Source of the DNA: Humulus lupulus
Taxonomy: Eukaryota; Streptophyta; Magnoliopsida; Rosales; Cannabaceae
Reading direction: 5' to 3'
NCBI RefSeq assembly: GCF_963169125.1
Contig: NC_084800.1
Location: 55,536,866-55,600,865, forward strand
DNA length: 64,000 bases
Shown: positions 20,721 to 32,645 of the stretch, in pieces
How the letters are laid out: every line of letters starts with the position of its first letter
How positions within the stretch are numbered: position 1 is the stretch's first letter
The notes under the pieces: generated by a model
Told to the model about the DNA's origin: nothing
Seen by the model: the letters and a program-made list of their open reading frames with translations, nothing else
Database searches by the model: none
Position numbers and translations under genes: made by a program

Positions 20721-23700
20721 ATGGCCACAAATGATCAAAACGTTCCTGAAGAAAACTATCCAAGACGCCCTGGGAAGCAGCCAATGGTAAATCCAGAGAC
20801 TGAAGAGAGAAGCGAGTCCTCTGATTCTAGGGGACCTCCAGCCCCAAGGGATGAGGATATGTACTATAATCCTGAACGGTATGTCCCCATTGTGGAACTT
20901 GAAAACCGACAGCTGAAAAAACAATTGGTTGAAGCCAATAAGCGGAATGAGGAGTTGGCTAGGATAGCTGCAGAGGCTCAGGCGGCTCAGCCCCCACCTC
21001 CGCGTGAAAACCAAGCCCCTCCTCCGAGGGACGTGCATGTTCCTCCCCGCAGGCCTCGTGGACGTCCCCGAAAAAATGCTCCCACAAGGAGACCAAAACA
21101 ACCTCTGGCACCAGTAGAGCAATCTGCTCCCTCGAGACCTCGAAGAAGTACTCGAGCTAGGGCTCTGGTTAATTCAACTGCGAAGGTACCAGCAGGAACT
21201 AAGAATAACCGAGCCCCTACAGAGGCTCGGACTCAAATCCCTGGTAATACGCAGAATGTTACCGACCCAACACGAGCAAACTCAGGACCGTCAAGGCCTC
21301 GAAATGGGTGGCAGCCACCGTCACCCATATGATTCTCTCCATCGACTATAAGATTCCCTTCACCGCCTCGCAGAAATGCTCAACCAGGATGAGACGATGA
21401 GGAAAGACATGCGGGAAAGGGGCAAGGTAGTAGAGAAGCCTTCAGAGAACGGAGAGGTGCCCAGCATACCAGAAGTCAAATGTCTCGGTCCCGCACTGCA
21501 GAGACGAGGCAACATGAAAGAAACCCATCTCGGAATAATCATGCAACGAGCCTTACTAGTGACGACTCAGGATATGCTAGGTCAGTCAGTATGCATGATC
21601 GAGGTCAAAAGAATACCGGGAACCATAGAAACCGCTCCGACCTGCGGGAACACTTGAATCAGAATCGGGGTAATGATAACCCATCGAACCCGAATTTAAG
21701 AGATCTCCTAAATGGGCGTAAAGATCCCCTGCGAAGGCGCGAGCCTGAAATTGTGGTCAACGATAGCCAATTTTAGACAAGACCCCTTGCAGACCCGGTT
21801 CAAGAAAGAATAGATCAGTTAGAAAAGGCCTTTAGGCTCTTAAAAAATGAGCGAGGTCGGAGTCGAGATGAGGATTCTGACGAGGAGCTCGAATCGTTCG
21901 CTCCTCATATTTCCAACACTCCATTTCCTCAAGGGTTTCAGATGCCTCATGTCCCACCTTTTGAGGGAAATTCTGACCCATACAGCCATCTGAGTACGTT
22001 CAATACCATAATGAGAGCAAGTAATGTGGGTTACGAGCTCAGATGCATGTTATTTCCAGCATCACTAACGGGACCAGCAAAAAGCTGGTTCGAGAAATAT
22101 TAGAGACGTTCGATCACTTCATAGGATCAACTGTCAAAGGATTTCAAGAAGCAGTTCAGAGCCAGGATTGGGATGAGACCCGAGGTATCAACTCTGACCA
22201 ACGTACGGCAACAACCAGTCAAGATGTTGAAAAGTTACCTTACGAGGTTTAATTTGGAAGTTGCCCGAGCATGAAATGTGGATGATAGCAGTCATTTAAT
22301 GGCTGTCCAAGCTGGAGTAATGCCTGGAAGTCCACTCTGAGACGATATGCAGAGAAAATCGGTGAGGTCCTTAACCGAGTTTAATAAGCGAGCTCAGAGG
22401 TTTGTCAATGTAGAGGAGGCGAGGTTGACACTAAATATGTTCTCAGCCCATGACTACAACGATAAACGTAAACTCTGCCTCAACCTCGGCGGACCCACCA
22501 ATTTCAAAGCCTACTGGGGAAAACCCTTCCAAAAGAAAAAAGAACGAAGGGAGTAACCCTGAGGCCGAAGGGGGAAAGAAGAAGAAGGGGGAGAGGTATT
22601 TCTCCATGTACAAAGTGTACACCGAGCTCAATGAGTCTTGGGAGAATATATACCTGGCTAATGAAAACCAGGTTGCCTTCAGGCGTCCAGACCCCATGAG
22701 AAATCAAATGTCCAAGAGGGACTCCAACAAATATTGTCGATTTCATAGAGACACCAGGCACACTACTGATGAGTTTCGACAGTTGAAAGACGAGATCGAA
22801 GGATTAATCTCGAGAGGCTATTTCAGACAATATGCCAAAAAATAGAATACTAATCAGGCGTCTACAAGCCAGAGGGTAGCTGCGCCACAACCTGCACAAA
22901 ACAATAATTCCCGAGCAAGGGAAGAAGATAGGCCCCCTCCGATTGATGGAGAAGATGTAATAACCATCTCGGGCGGACCTCATCTCGCAGGAACGGGCAG
23001 GAATGCCCAAAAGCGATATGTGAACAAGCTAAAAACTGGGGACGGGTCTCCTTATGTACCCAAACCTAGAGCTCCAAAAAGCCAAAAGATAGAGTCTCAA
23101 CCCATAACCTTTACCTAGGACGACGCGTCCCATGTTCAGTTTCCTCACCATGACCCACTGGTCATCACTCTCCAGCTCATGAATTAAAGAGTTCACCGAG
23201 TTCTCATAGACAATGGGAGCTCAGTGAACATTCTCTATAGAGCCACCTTGAAGAAAATGGGACTCACTCTTTGCGACCTGAAAGAATGTGCAACAATGCT
23301 GTATGGTTTTTTAGGAGAAGGGACTGCCTGCATGGGGTCCATCGAACTCCCCGTGACCTTGGGAGACTACCCAGTCTCAACGACCAAGATGATGGAGTTC
23401 GTAGTAGTAGACCTACCTTCGGCCTACAACGTGCTGCTCGGAAGACCCGCCTTGGTAGGTCTGGGGGCAGTCTCGTCTGTAAGGCATCTGGCCATTAAGT
23501 TCCCGACTCCTAGTGGCATCGGGACGTTGAAGGGAGATCAGTTAGCTGGAAGGGAATGCTACAACATTTCCTTGAGAGGAAAGAAACAGACGAGCGCCCA
23601 GGCACTCGTCATTATTCAAAATAAAGATGGGACGATCTTGGAGATAGATGAATAAATTGACCCAAGGGTGGAGGAGAAAGTTGATCTCGAATCGTTAGAA

Positions 23701-23784
23701 GAGCTCGAAGAAATCCAGCTCGAAGAGTCCGATCCCTCGAAAACAATAAAGTTTGGGAAACATCTCCAGGAAGAAACCAAATAG
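20721..23784 (+). pseudogene. Tat1 Gag-protease ORF, broken, ending in conserved UAG
   Basis: The start is ATG at 20721 (MATNDQNVPEENYPRRPGK). An acidic/Pro-rich N-terminus with YNPERYVPIVELENRQLKK and a basic Pro/Arg-rich stretch is followed by the Gag domain, the Cys-His motif FHRDTRHTTDE (about 22740-22775, with an expected Cys replaced) and the protease region with IDNGSSVNIL near 23207. Comparison with Tat2 shows decay: TGA at 21330-21332, another TGA about 70 bases on, TAG at 21775, a frameshift plus stops around 22100-22270, TAG at 22843-22845, a TAG near 23116 and TAA at 23653. The final TAG at 23782-23784 differs from these because Tat2 shares it. Gag packages the element RNA and the protease matures Gag and Pol. 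Confidence 0.85.
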
Positions 23785-23790
23785 CAACTA
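23782..23790 (+). promoter_or_regulatory. Candidate stop-codon readthrough site UAG-CAACTA (Tat1)
   Basis: The frame reads ACC AAA TAG CAA CTA ATT TGC. CAACTA fits CARYYA, the hexamer that promotes UAG readthrough in tobamovirus-type recoding. The pol frame continues without a shift (open again from the next codon; first Met at 23800). Tat2 has the same TAG at the aligned place, followed by CAATTA. Confidence 0.7.
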
Positions 23791-26700
23791 ATTTGCTTTT
23801 TGAAGAGAAACCAGGATGTCTTCGCGTGGTCACATTCTGACATGGTAGGAATAAATCCGAACATAGTGAGCCACGCACTAAATATCGATAAAAGCTTCCC
23901 ACCGAAGCAACAAAAGCGAACACAACTGGACGATGATAGAAAAAAGGCACTGAAAGAGGAAGTCGACAGGTTAAAAGCAAACCGATTCATAAGGGATGCT
24001 TTTTACCCAGACTGGGCAGCCAATCCAGTACTGGTCCTAAAGCCTAATGGGACGTGGCGAACCTGCATTGACTATTCAGACCTCAACAAGGCTTGTCCAA
24101 AGGACTGCTTTCCCTTACCGAGGATTGACCAGCTCGTGGATGCCACGGCAGGGCATGGACTGATGTCATTCATGGATGCCTATTCTGGATATAACCAGAT
24201 TGCCATGCATGCCCCTGACCAGGAACATACGAGCTTCATAACAGACAAAGGGTTATATTGTTATAATGTCATGCCATTCGGGCTAAAAAATGTTGGGGCC
24301 ACATACCAGCGACTCGTGAACATGATGTTTTCGGAGCAAATAGGGAACAACATGGAAGTTTATGTTGATGACATGTTAGTCAAGTCCCAACTTAACGATA
24401 ATCTCGAAGAATGTTTTGCCGTGCTTCGGAAGTATAACATGAAGCTTAACCCTCAAAAATGCTCCTTTGGGGTATCTTTAGGAAAATTCCTGGGTTTCAT
24501 TATAAACGCTCGTGGAATAAAAGCTAACCCAGACAAGATCCAGGCCCTGATCGACATGCCCTCACCTCGAAAACACAAAGATGTCCAAAGTTTGACCAGC
24601 AAGATGGCGGCACTAAGTAGGTTTATCTCGAAATCTACAGACCGTTGTCTTCCATTTTTCAACCTATTGAGGGGTGGAAAGAAATTTGAATGGACGGAAG
24701 AGTGTGAGCTCGCCTTCCAGGAGCTTAAAAATCACCTCGCAGAACCCCCTATCTTATCAAAACCTATTACGGGAGAAGTGTTATATTTATACCTTGCCAC
24801 TACCGAGCACGCCATCAGTGCGGTGCTTGTACGAGAGGAAGAAAAGGTGCAAAGGCCCGTATATTACGTCAGTAAAAGGTTACTGGGGGTAGAGTCGAGA
24901 TATCCCTTGATGGAAAAACTAGCTCTCAGCCTAATTCACTCATCTTGGAAACTTTGACCCTACTTTCAAGTGCACCCCATCCATGTATTAATTGATCAAC
25001 CACTAAGACAAGTCTTGTCTAAGCCAGAAGCTTCAGGTCGACTTCTTAAATGGGTGGTTGAACTCAGGCAATTCGAGATCACCTACCACCCAAGGATGAC
25101 TATTAGGGCACAAGCCTTGGCAGACTTTATAGTGGAATGTACTGGCATGGCCAACGATGAAGTTATAATCCCGGCCCACGAGCTGTGGAAACTTTACGTT
25201 GATGGGTCATATAATGAAAATGGATGGGGGGCAGGAGTCATTTTGATCACTCCCGCAGGAAGAATCTTCCATTCTGCCTTAAGATTCGACTTCAGCGCAT
25301 CAAATAACGAGGCTGAATACGAGGCTTTACTGGCGGGACTTCGTATAGCCAAAGAGCTCAAAGCTAAAGCAATACATTGTTACAGCGACTCCCAGCTAGT
25401 AGTTAACCAAATTTTGGGAGAATACCAGGCTCGTGGCATGAAAATGGTAGCTTACTTAGACAAGGCAAAGTCGGCATTGGAACATTTCGAGTTTTACACG
25501 ATCGAACAGGTCCCCCGAGAACAAAACTCGAATGCAGATGCCTTAGCTCGACTCACTACTTCCACCGAGAATGATGAGCTAAATGTTGTGCCAATTAAAC
25601 ATCTCTCGGCACCTAGTATTAATGAGCCTGAGCCAGAGCTAGAATACGTGTGTATGATCGACTCCGAGCCTACTTGGATGACTCCGATAGTCGAATATCT
25701 CGAGACCGGCATCCTTCTAAAAGATCGGAACCAGGCTCGAAAATTGATGTATCATGGATGGCAGGCTGTATAGAAGGGGATATTCCATGCCATTACTTCG
25801 GTGTGTGACTCCACCCGAAGCCAAGAAAATCATTGAAGAAATTCACGAAGGGTTCTATGGAGACCATACTGGGGGGCATAGCCTGTCCAAGAAAATCATA
25901 CGCCAAGGTTATTTTTGGCCTATTATCAAGTCAGACTCTTTCGAGTAGGTAAAGAAGTGTGATAACTGCCAGCGATTCGCCACAATTCCTCGAGCTCCAC
26001 CGTCCAAGCTGACCCTGATGACCTCCCCATGGCCATTTGCGGTATGGGGAATCGACCTCATAGGCTCTCTCCCAACTGGCAAGGGTGGAGTAAAGTATGC
26101 TGTAGTTGCCGTCGACTACTTCACGAAGTGGAAAGAAGCCAAACCGTTAGCAACAATAACCTCTAAAAAAGTCCTTGACTTTGTAGTGAAGAGCATTATA
26201 TGTCGATATGGGATGCCGAGGAAAATTGTGTCCGACAACGGAACCCAGTTCGATAGCGATCTACTCACCAACTTTTGCGAAAAAATTGGAATAATAAAGA
26301 GTTTTTTGTCAGTAGCTCATCCCCAGGCGAATGGCCAGGTCGAAGCTGTAAACAAAACTCTCAAGAGTTCGCTGAAGAAAAAGTTGGAAGAAGCAAAAGG
26401 CCGATGGCTTGAAGAATTGCCCCAAGTCCTATGGGGATATAGAACTATGGCCCAGACATCAACAGGACATACCCCGTTCTCTTTGGCATACGGTTGCGAG
26501 GCTATGTTGCCAGTTGAGGTCGAAATTCCTACAATTTGAACCCACGCTTATGACCAAGACTCGAACCACACTTAGCTTGAAGAAACCTTAGACCTGATCG
26601 AAGAAAGAAGAAATGAAGCTCATCTAAGAAATGCTGCATACCAACAGCGAGCTACCAGGTGCTTCAACAAGAGAGTTTGGGAATGAAAGTTCGGTGTGGG

Positions 26701-26895
26701 AGATTTGGTGCTAAGGCGTGTATTCTTGGCAATGTGAGATCCAAGAGCTGGCGTGCTCGGGCCAAATTGGGAAGGACCCTACCGGATAGAGTCAATCATC
26801 CGACCCAGTGTCTACAAGTTAGCGAGATTGGATGGGAGCTTGGTACCGCGAGCATGGAATGGCGAACACCTAAGACCTTACTATCAATAGTATAG
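23785..26895 (+). pseudogene. Tat1 Pol: RT, RNase H, second RNase H, integrase; broken
   Basis: In frame with Gag after the UAG. Reverse transcriptase shows CIDYSDLNKACPKDCFPLPR and the catalytic YVDD at about 24362, followed by the native RNase H-like region (LYLATTEHAISAVLVREEE). TGA at 24955-24957 interrupts. A second RNase H-like domain follows (WKLYVDGSYNENG, NNEAEYEALLAGL, CYSDSQLVVNQILG, EQNSNADALARL), typical of the Tat lineage. A deletion of about 20 bp near 25752 shifts the frame before integrase. Integrase has HTGGHSLSKK and CDNCQRF zinc residues, then catalytic Asp in WGIDLIGSL, Asp in SDNGTQF and Glu in NGQVEAVNKTL. TAG at 25948, TGA at 26537-26539 and further lesions near 26570-26890 finish the decay. 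Pol would copy and insert the element. Confidence 0.9.
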
Positions 26896-27781
26896 GAAGG
26901 ATGTTGCCTGTAACCATGCTTGTTTATCTGTACTGTTTTGTCTACTTTTGGATTTTGTCAAATAAAGATATATTTCATTCAATATGTTATGTTTTTCTTT
27001 ATTTTTGCAATCTCTCTTAATTTAATAATCTATGGTTACACTCATAGGATATTAAGGGGGCATCATTGGTATATATACCATCATCTTGAAAAATAAAATA
27101 ACATACACGAAATACATGCAAGTGTTTGGAGATAACCAAATGCTCCAGTTAGGATGGTTTGGATATAACCAAGCTATAAAAAACATACAAGTGTTTGGAC
27201 ATAACCAAATACGCGAGCTAAGACAGTTTGGATATAACCAAACTAGATTAAAATGTAAGTGTATGGATTACAAACCTAACACAACCTTAATAGGTTTGGA
27301 ACAAACCAGCTAAAATTAATCGGCAATAGTTTCGATCATAACCCCCCTTCGGATAAGCCGAGATCGAGGCTGGAGTATCTTACAAAATAATAGTTTCAAT
27401 CTCATAACTTCGGAGAGATAATCGAGGACAAGAAAAAGTAACTAAAAAGTAAGATATAACTAAACTGTGTGCATTACATACCATATAAGTACTTACGGGT
27501 TCATGGTTAAAGTAATATCCGACCTTGACGAATGATGAGATTGGAAGCGGATAATTCGAGCAAACTGTGCATGAATGCATTGAACCTCGAGCCTAAATCC
27601 AAACTATGTTTGTGCGAATAAACAAACATACGCGATTCTTTAATATAAAATGTGCAAAATATTTCGAATCAAGAAATGTAAAGCATATATATTAAAAGAA
27701 AAGAAAAAGAAATTGTATCAGCCCTATGGGCATAAATTAAAACAATTACAAAAATAAGGGGATGCAGCCCCGAGGTGAGAT
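26896..27781. repeat. Spacer with degenerate tandem repeats between Tat1 pol and antisense gene
   Basis: At about 27110-27260 the motif AGTGTTTGG(A)-ATAACCAAA recurs two to three times with CAAATACGCGAGCTAAGAC between. This is a shorter version of the clear tandem repeat at 62340-62800 in Tat2. The rest is AT-rich with no coding potential on the plus strand. Confidence 0.65.
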
Positions 27782-30621
27782 TCATGAAGGAACAGTCTCC
27801 TTAGCCTTCTCAGTACCAGCAACACTAAACTCTCCAAGATGAATAACATGACTATCCTTCTGAGCAGCCTCCTGAGCAGCCTCCCGAGCAGCCTCCTCCG
27901 CCTCAAGCCGAGCATTCCACTTATCTATGAGCTTCGCCTCAAGAGGACCTAGGAAATTGGTATCGAGGTCGTCATTGTTGGCCATATTCTGTACATGGCC
28001 AGATCAACCGCTTGGTCCTTCTTCTCTTTGTACTTGGCTAGGAGGCGAGCCTTTTCACTCTCAATTATATCAAAAGTGGCGGCCTTGTCTTCTTTGAGCC
28101 TGGTATTAACCTCCTTGAGCCGAGCGTTCTCCTTCTCAAGCTCCACGAGCCTAGCATTCTCCTTCTCAAGCTCGGACGTCTTGGCCTTAAGCTCCTTGGC
28201 TCCTGCCTCAAACTTTTCCTTTGTTGCCTTTAGTTCATCACTCAGTTTGAGCTGAAGATCCTTCGCCTCTTGAGCATAGGATTTACTCGAATGGATCTCA
28301 TTATTCAACTTATAGTTGAGCTGAGCAGAGACAGCAAGAGCCTGGCATATAAAGAAATCAACATTAGCATACGGACCGTCTATAAATATAGCTAGTAGCG
28401 AGAAAAGAAAAGTTACCGCGGCGGTAAGCTCGACACTCTTCTCGTAGAGTGTGTTGCAGTCTCGGGCGTTGTTCAAAAATTGCCAGTGAGGAGCATCAAA
28501 ACCGCTAAAGCTCTGGCCCACTCGGGACAAGATGTCCGAGCTTAGCGTAGCCCCATGGGACCCAGCAACATTGTCAACTACATACTCCTCAACGTGAGTG
28601 GAAACCGACAACTTGTGGGTTAAGGAAGCAGAGGGTTTTTTAGGAGATGGACCGAGCGTCGAGTGAACCAGGATGGGAGGTTGGGGCTCGACCATAGTGG
28701 ATGGCCCGACCTGTGGAGTCGACCCCACAGCAGGGCTTGTTGCCGGCGGAGCTGGTGGAGGAGGTGTCTTTTCAGTCCTCTTAAGGACCTTGGCAGGCCG
28801 GTCAGTTTTTTGCGACCCCTTGGGGCGCTTGCTCCTTTTGGATTCGCCACTCTTGAGAATATTGTCAAGATCGGAGTCCATCTCACCTACACAGTCACAC
28901 CACAATATGAGTTATAAAAAAAGGAAAAGTATATAAAGTAACTCAGCATTGCGCAAATATACAAAGTAATGAAAGGGCGAGTGGAGAGAAACCTAACTGG
29001 AACTCTCCTACTAGCTTGAACTCGGAGACCATGAAATTCCCCCATCTTCAGAAGAGGTGGGGGGAGTACCTTCCCTATAGGTGGACGTCAACCTCGAAAG
29101 GTCCCTATAGTCGTTGGTCCCATATTGGATGGCTATTCCATCCCATACCTCGTTCAGGCTATACATAGTGTCCTATTTCCCGAGCCAGCTATCGAACCTA
29201 TGAACCCGTTCATCTACCCAAGTCCATATATAGAAATGGTCCCTATCGTCCTCGCACATTACTAACCTATTGGGTTTGTGTTTTAATAGGGTGGGGGACC
29301 ACATTTTCGAGCTTAGGATGACTGTACCTTGATCATCCGAGCCCGAGCTCGAGGCTTCATTGTTGGTCTCGTTCCCTGATTGTGGGCTCCTTCGGCGAAC
29401 TAGAGGCGGGGGCCCCACCTCTCTCCTTGGAGGGAGGATGCCTATTGGTAAAGGCACGAGCTCCCAAGGGTCATATTTTTTGTTGGACCAATCCGAGGTT
29501 GACTGGCCATCTCCCAAGAGCCCGCAAGCTCGGAGCTTACCTTCATGCAAAAGGTATGAGTGGGACCTCCTACCATAAGGGAGTTGGAGCAAAGTCTCTT
29601 TATGCTCCTTCATCACGTCAGTAGGAGTGGGACGATGATAGTTGGCTGGAAAATAAAATACATTTCAACTAAGTACGAGCCTATAGAAAAAAGTTCGAGC
29701 ATAGAGATAAAGGAGGTTGGGGTACTTACGAATCCGCCTGAATGAATAGTATCGAGACGGAGCTAGGCCATCTGCCCAAAAGAAGGCCTTCTTAAAGTCA
29801 GGAGGATGGTTGGGAAGATCCTCAAACATCTTCTTCTCCTTGAGGTAGCTCAAAAGGTAATAGAAGCCATCTCCTCCCCGAGCTCGGGAGGGATTGCTTT
29901 ACAAGCAGAAGAGGTATAGGATCTCCTCTGGTGACAGTCCTTCCCACTTCAACTCGTGGTATAGAGACCTCAAGGCAGACAGAACCCTGTAAGAATTAGT
30001 GTTGAGTTGGAATGGAGCCAACCCAACGAAGTTTGTGAAATCCTTGAAGAAAGACTTCAAAGGCAGTATTGCTCCTGCCTTCATATGCTCCTGGCTCCAA
30101 GCCGCGTATCTCAGCTTGTTGTCAGGATTTCCATCTCCCGGAGCGCGGTAGCTTCGCTCGTGGGAGGTAGGGGCTCGACACCTTAGCGAGCCTGATAATC
30201 TTATACCATGAAAGGCCAAGAAATCGTTTATCTGACCTAGCGAGGTAACCGAGCTCCAATAATGCTCGGCCTCGAAAATTTCCCTCCTCGGCTGCGAGGT
30301 GGAGGGCTCCCCCATCAGTGAGAATCGAAGATCTCCCAGGTTGTACGCGACTGCCACTTTTAGCTTGGGATCAAGGGGGATCGATCTAGGCCCTGAGTCA
30401 GATTCCGGATAAAGAGCCTCTCGAAGGATTTTTCTCTTCTTCGCTATGACCTTGACGATTTGACGACGATAATGAGCTCGGGTTTCTTCTTGTTCACGAG
30501 CTAGCTTGTGTTCACGAATTAGGCACTGGTTCTGAGCAAACAACGACTCTGGGCTCGGAGTTTTTGGCAAATATGGGATGGCAAGCAGCGACCCCCACCG
30601 TCTTTCTAGATTCTGTGACAT
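27782..30621 (-). pseudogene. Tat1 antisense additional gene (gypsy-type transposon-associated protein), spliced, broken
   Basis: It reads on the strand opposite gag-pol from ATG at 30621 (MSQNLERRWGSLLAIPYLPK). The region FTNFVGLAPFQLNTNSYRVL and LYHELKWEGLSPEEILYLF, then FYYLLSYLKEKKMFEDLP, resembles the plant domain called putative gypsy type transposon (Pfam PF04195) by memory. Plausible introns: 29646-29729 (donor GTAAGT, acceptor TTTTCCAG), one near 28890-28990, and 28342-28416 (donor GTAACT, acceptor TGCCAG). The C-terminal half is Pro/Ser-rich, then a long Glu/Lys coiled coil (KAKTSELEKENARLVELEK) and an Ala-rich tail. Lesions: in-frame TAA at 29899-29901, TAG at 29171-29173, a frameshift near 29030 and a one-base deletion near 27983. 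Its role is unknown. The same gene, with one intron at the same position, lies in Tat2. Confidence 0.75.
28342..28416 (-). other. Putative antisense intron in Tat1 additional gene
   Basis: On the minus strand the intron starts GTAACTTTTC and ends TATGCCAG, 75 bp. Flanking residues are VELTAA before and ALAVSAQLNYKL after. The aligned gene in Tat2 has an intron at 63852-63938 at the same codon. Confidence 0.7.
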
Positions 30622-31616
30622 CTAGCAAGAAAGAAAAAATGGTGAGGGCCATGCAAGCAAAGAATTAAGAATACTGAGATTGGTGAAACAAGCTTGGAAG
30701 TGCTTAGGTACGAGATGAGTTCGATCCTGGAGACCCGATTAAGTGTCACGACGTGTATTTCACGAAAAAGGGAAGGAAGTGGATTTAATTTTTGAGAATC
30801 CTAAAATATCAAGGAAAAAGGTGGCGGTTATTTAAAAATGGTATTTTTGGATATCGTGCATTCTTTAAAATCAAGATTTTGCACCCGATATCTTGGTGTA
30901 CAAGATATGTCCTCCAAAATTTGAAAACACAGAAAAAAAAATCATATTTGGGTCTTCCTACATTTGAACTGGATTCAAAACCAGTAATGGGGAACCTAAA
31001 CAAATATCTATCGATCAAAGTATACTAGTACATCAAACTAAAGAATAAATCAGCACATTCCCAGAAATGCAAAAGCAACAAAGGCAGAAACTAGCGTAAA
31101 GAAAAAGAAGAAATACATACAAGTTAAGATCAGACACTTACACACTGAAAATGGTGGTTGTAGAGAAACAGATGACTGAAGAAGTAGGTATATGATCTCA
31201 CGATCTCGAACAGGCTGGTGGTCCTTTGCTTCTTTGGCTGGGAAAACATGCAAAGGCAAAAACTTTCTGGGCTAGTCTCTGGTTTTTTCTCTCCTCTTTT
31301 TTCTCTGATAAACGTAAAAGTAAAAGGAAGAGGATGACTGGAGCCCTATATATAGATAATCAGAAGTGGTAAAAAGGGATTAATTCGAGCCATTGGCTAG
31401 GATCCTTATCAAATCCGACAGCCAGGGATAAATGACAAGATGGTGCCGAAAAGGTGGCAGGCGAATGATCGTGGGCAGATTTCCAAGGTACTTGAGTACT
31501 TTGAATGAGCAATACCCAACTGACGCATGTCCATACTCGAGTGTGTGTGACGGTGTAGTTCCCGAAGAAAGTAGTTCAAAAGTTTCCTTCTCATAGGATT
31601 CGAACAAATACTTTTT
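30622..31616. other. Tat1 region between antisense gene and 3' LTR; no gene
   Basis: No supported coding region. On the minus strand this is the upstream region of the antisense gene. It contains a TATA-like palindrome at 31346-31355 and a donor-like GTAAGT near 31139, which could belong to a spliced 5' leader. Confidence 0.4.
31346..31355 (-). promoter_or_regulatory. Candidate TATA box for Tat1 antisense gene
   Basis: On the minus strand the sequence reads CTATATATAGGGCTCC, a strong plant TATA context, about 720 bp upstream of the antisense ATG at 30621. No other TATA-like site as good was noticed on that strand in this interval. Confidence 0.35.
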
Positions 31617-31627
31617 AGGGGGAAAAA
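31617..31627 (+). other. Polypurine tract of Tat1
   Basis: AGGGGGAAAAA immediately precedes the 3' LTR start TGTTACACC at 31628. Confidence 0.8.
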
Positions 31628-32449
31628 TGTTACACCTAGATTTCGAGCCTTGAGAATTATGATCTCGAAAGCTGGATTCGTCAGGAGTGAGCTCACAATA
31701 TCTAGAATACGTGTTCGCAACCTAGGCGTCGAATCTTCATAGTTGGTGGCAACCTCAAAGATGGGTGGCCTCAAAATCCTTATAAGCTTGAAAGACAGAC
31801 ATCGGAAGGCGTCCATTTTTGGGTGACCTCGGATCAAGAGGTCCGAGCTTGACATGAGTGTGAGCCCGAAACAAGGTGGTCTCGGTGATGTTTACCCACT
31901 CCGAGCTGGTCTTGGAGAAAATAATATAACTTGTAAATAACTCAGAGACCTAGACTAGCATGATGTTGATGATGCTGATTACTGATTTCGAACAGCTTAA
32001 TGAGTCACTTGAAGAGACGCAGTCTACATTTATTGTTGTAACTTCCCTACAATAAAGGGATATTTATTAGTCGGTTATACACCCCTGGTCTTCAGGGGAC
32101 GTTTCCTTGTATATAGGAGGTACAGGCTTTAAAGCCATTAAATTTATTAATATACAGGATAACTTCCTGAAACGTGTGGAACAGTATTCTGATACTTCCT
32201 CTATAAATAGAGAGGTCATGTACCATTGTAAGGGATCAAAATTTCAGGATCTTGAAAGAACCTCTGGAGAATTTATTCTTGAAGAATTTCCAGAGATTTC
32301 CTAAGTCTTAAGAAAAAGGACTCGTGGACTAGGCAGAGTTAACTGCTGAACCACGAAAAAACTCACTTTGTTTTGTTGTGTTATTCTTGCCATAATTATT
32401 TACTATTTACGTGCTCTACATTTTAAGTTGACGAAAAGCGGCGTCAACA
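31628..32449 (+). repeat. 3' LTR of Tat1
   Basis: 822 bp, begins TGTTACACCTAG and ends GGCGTCAACA. It differs from the 5' LTR by roughly 30 substitutions and a few small indels, and is followed by the GGTTT duplication. Confidence 0.93.
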
Positions 32450-32645
32450 GGTTTATGCTGATTGATAGTTCTGAGGCAAATTTTTTTATGCTCTATTTGA
32501 GGTAATTTTTTATAATCTGTATCGATCGTTTTTTGTTGCTCTGGTTTGTTGTGTTTAGTTTTACATTTTGGCTTTGGATATTTCTTGTATTTCTGGTTTG
32601 GATTCTATTTTTGAATTTGTATCGATTTGAAATATTTAGGTCACT
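32450..32645. other. Host DNA between Tat1 and LINE (second copy of duplicated T-rich segment)
   Basis: TTTTGTTGCTCTGGTTTGTT at about 32530 matches 18285-18306. 32631-32645 is the left copy of the LINE target-site duplication. Confidence 0.6.

Larger units (their letters stand above)
19847..32449 (+). mobile_element. Tat1: complete, decayed Tat-lineage Ty3/gypsy element, 12.6 kb
   Basis: LTRs of 825 and 822 bp bound the element, with a perfect 5-bp duplication GGTTT at 19842-19846 and 32450-32454. Order: LTR, primer site, gag-protease (20721-23784), leaky UAG, RT-RNase H-second RNase H-integrase (23785-26895), tandem repeat spacer, an antisense gene (27782-30621), purine tract, LTR. Two successive RNase H-like domains, a DNG protease motif and an antisense additional gene are hallmarks of the Tat lineage (Retand/Ogre relatives). 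The LTRs differ at roughly 30 positions by eye, mostly transitions. Many CGA codons have become TGA, consistent with methylation-driven decay. It is older than the chromovirus at 9746. Confidence 0.93.

Noticed and set aside
32533..32645. Start of the LINE protein at 32533
   Set aside because: That part lies outside the LINE, before its target-site duplication.
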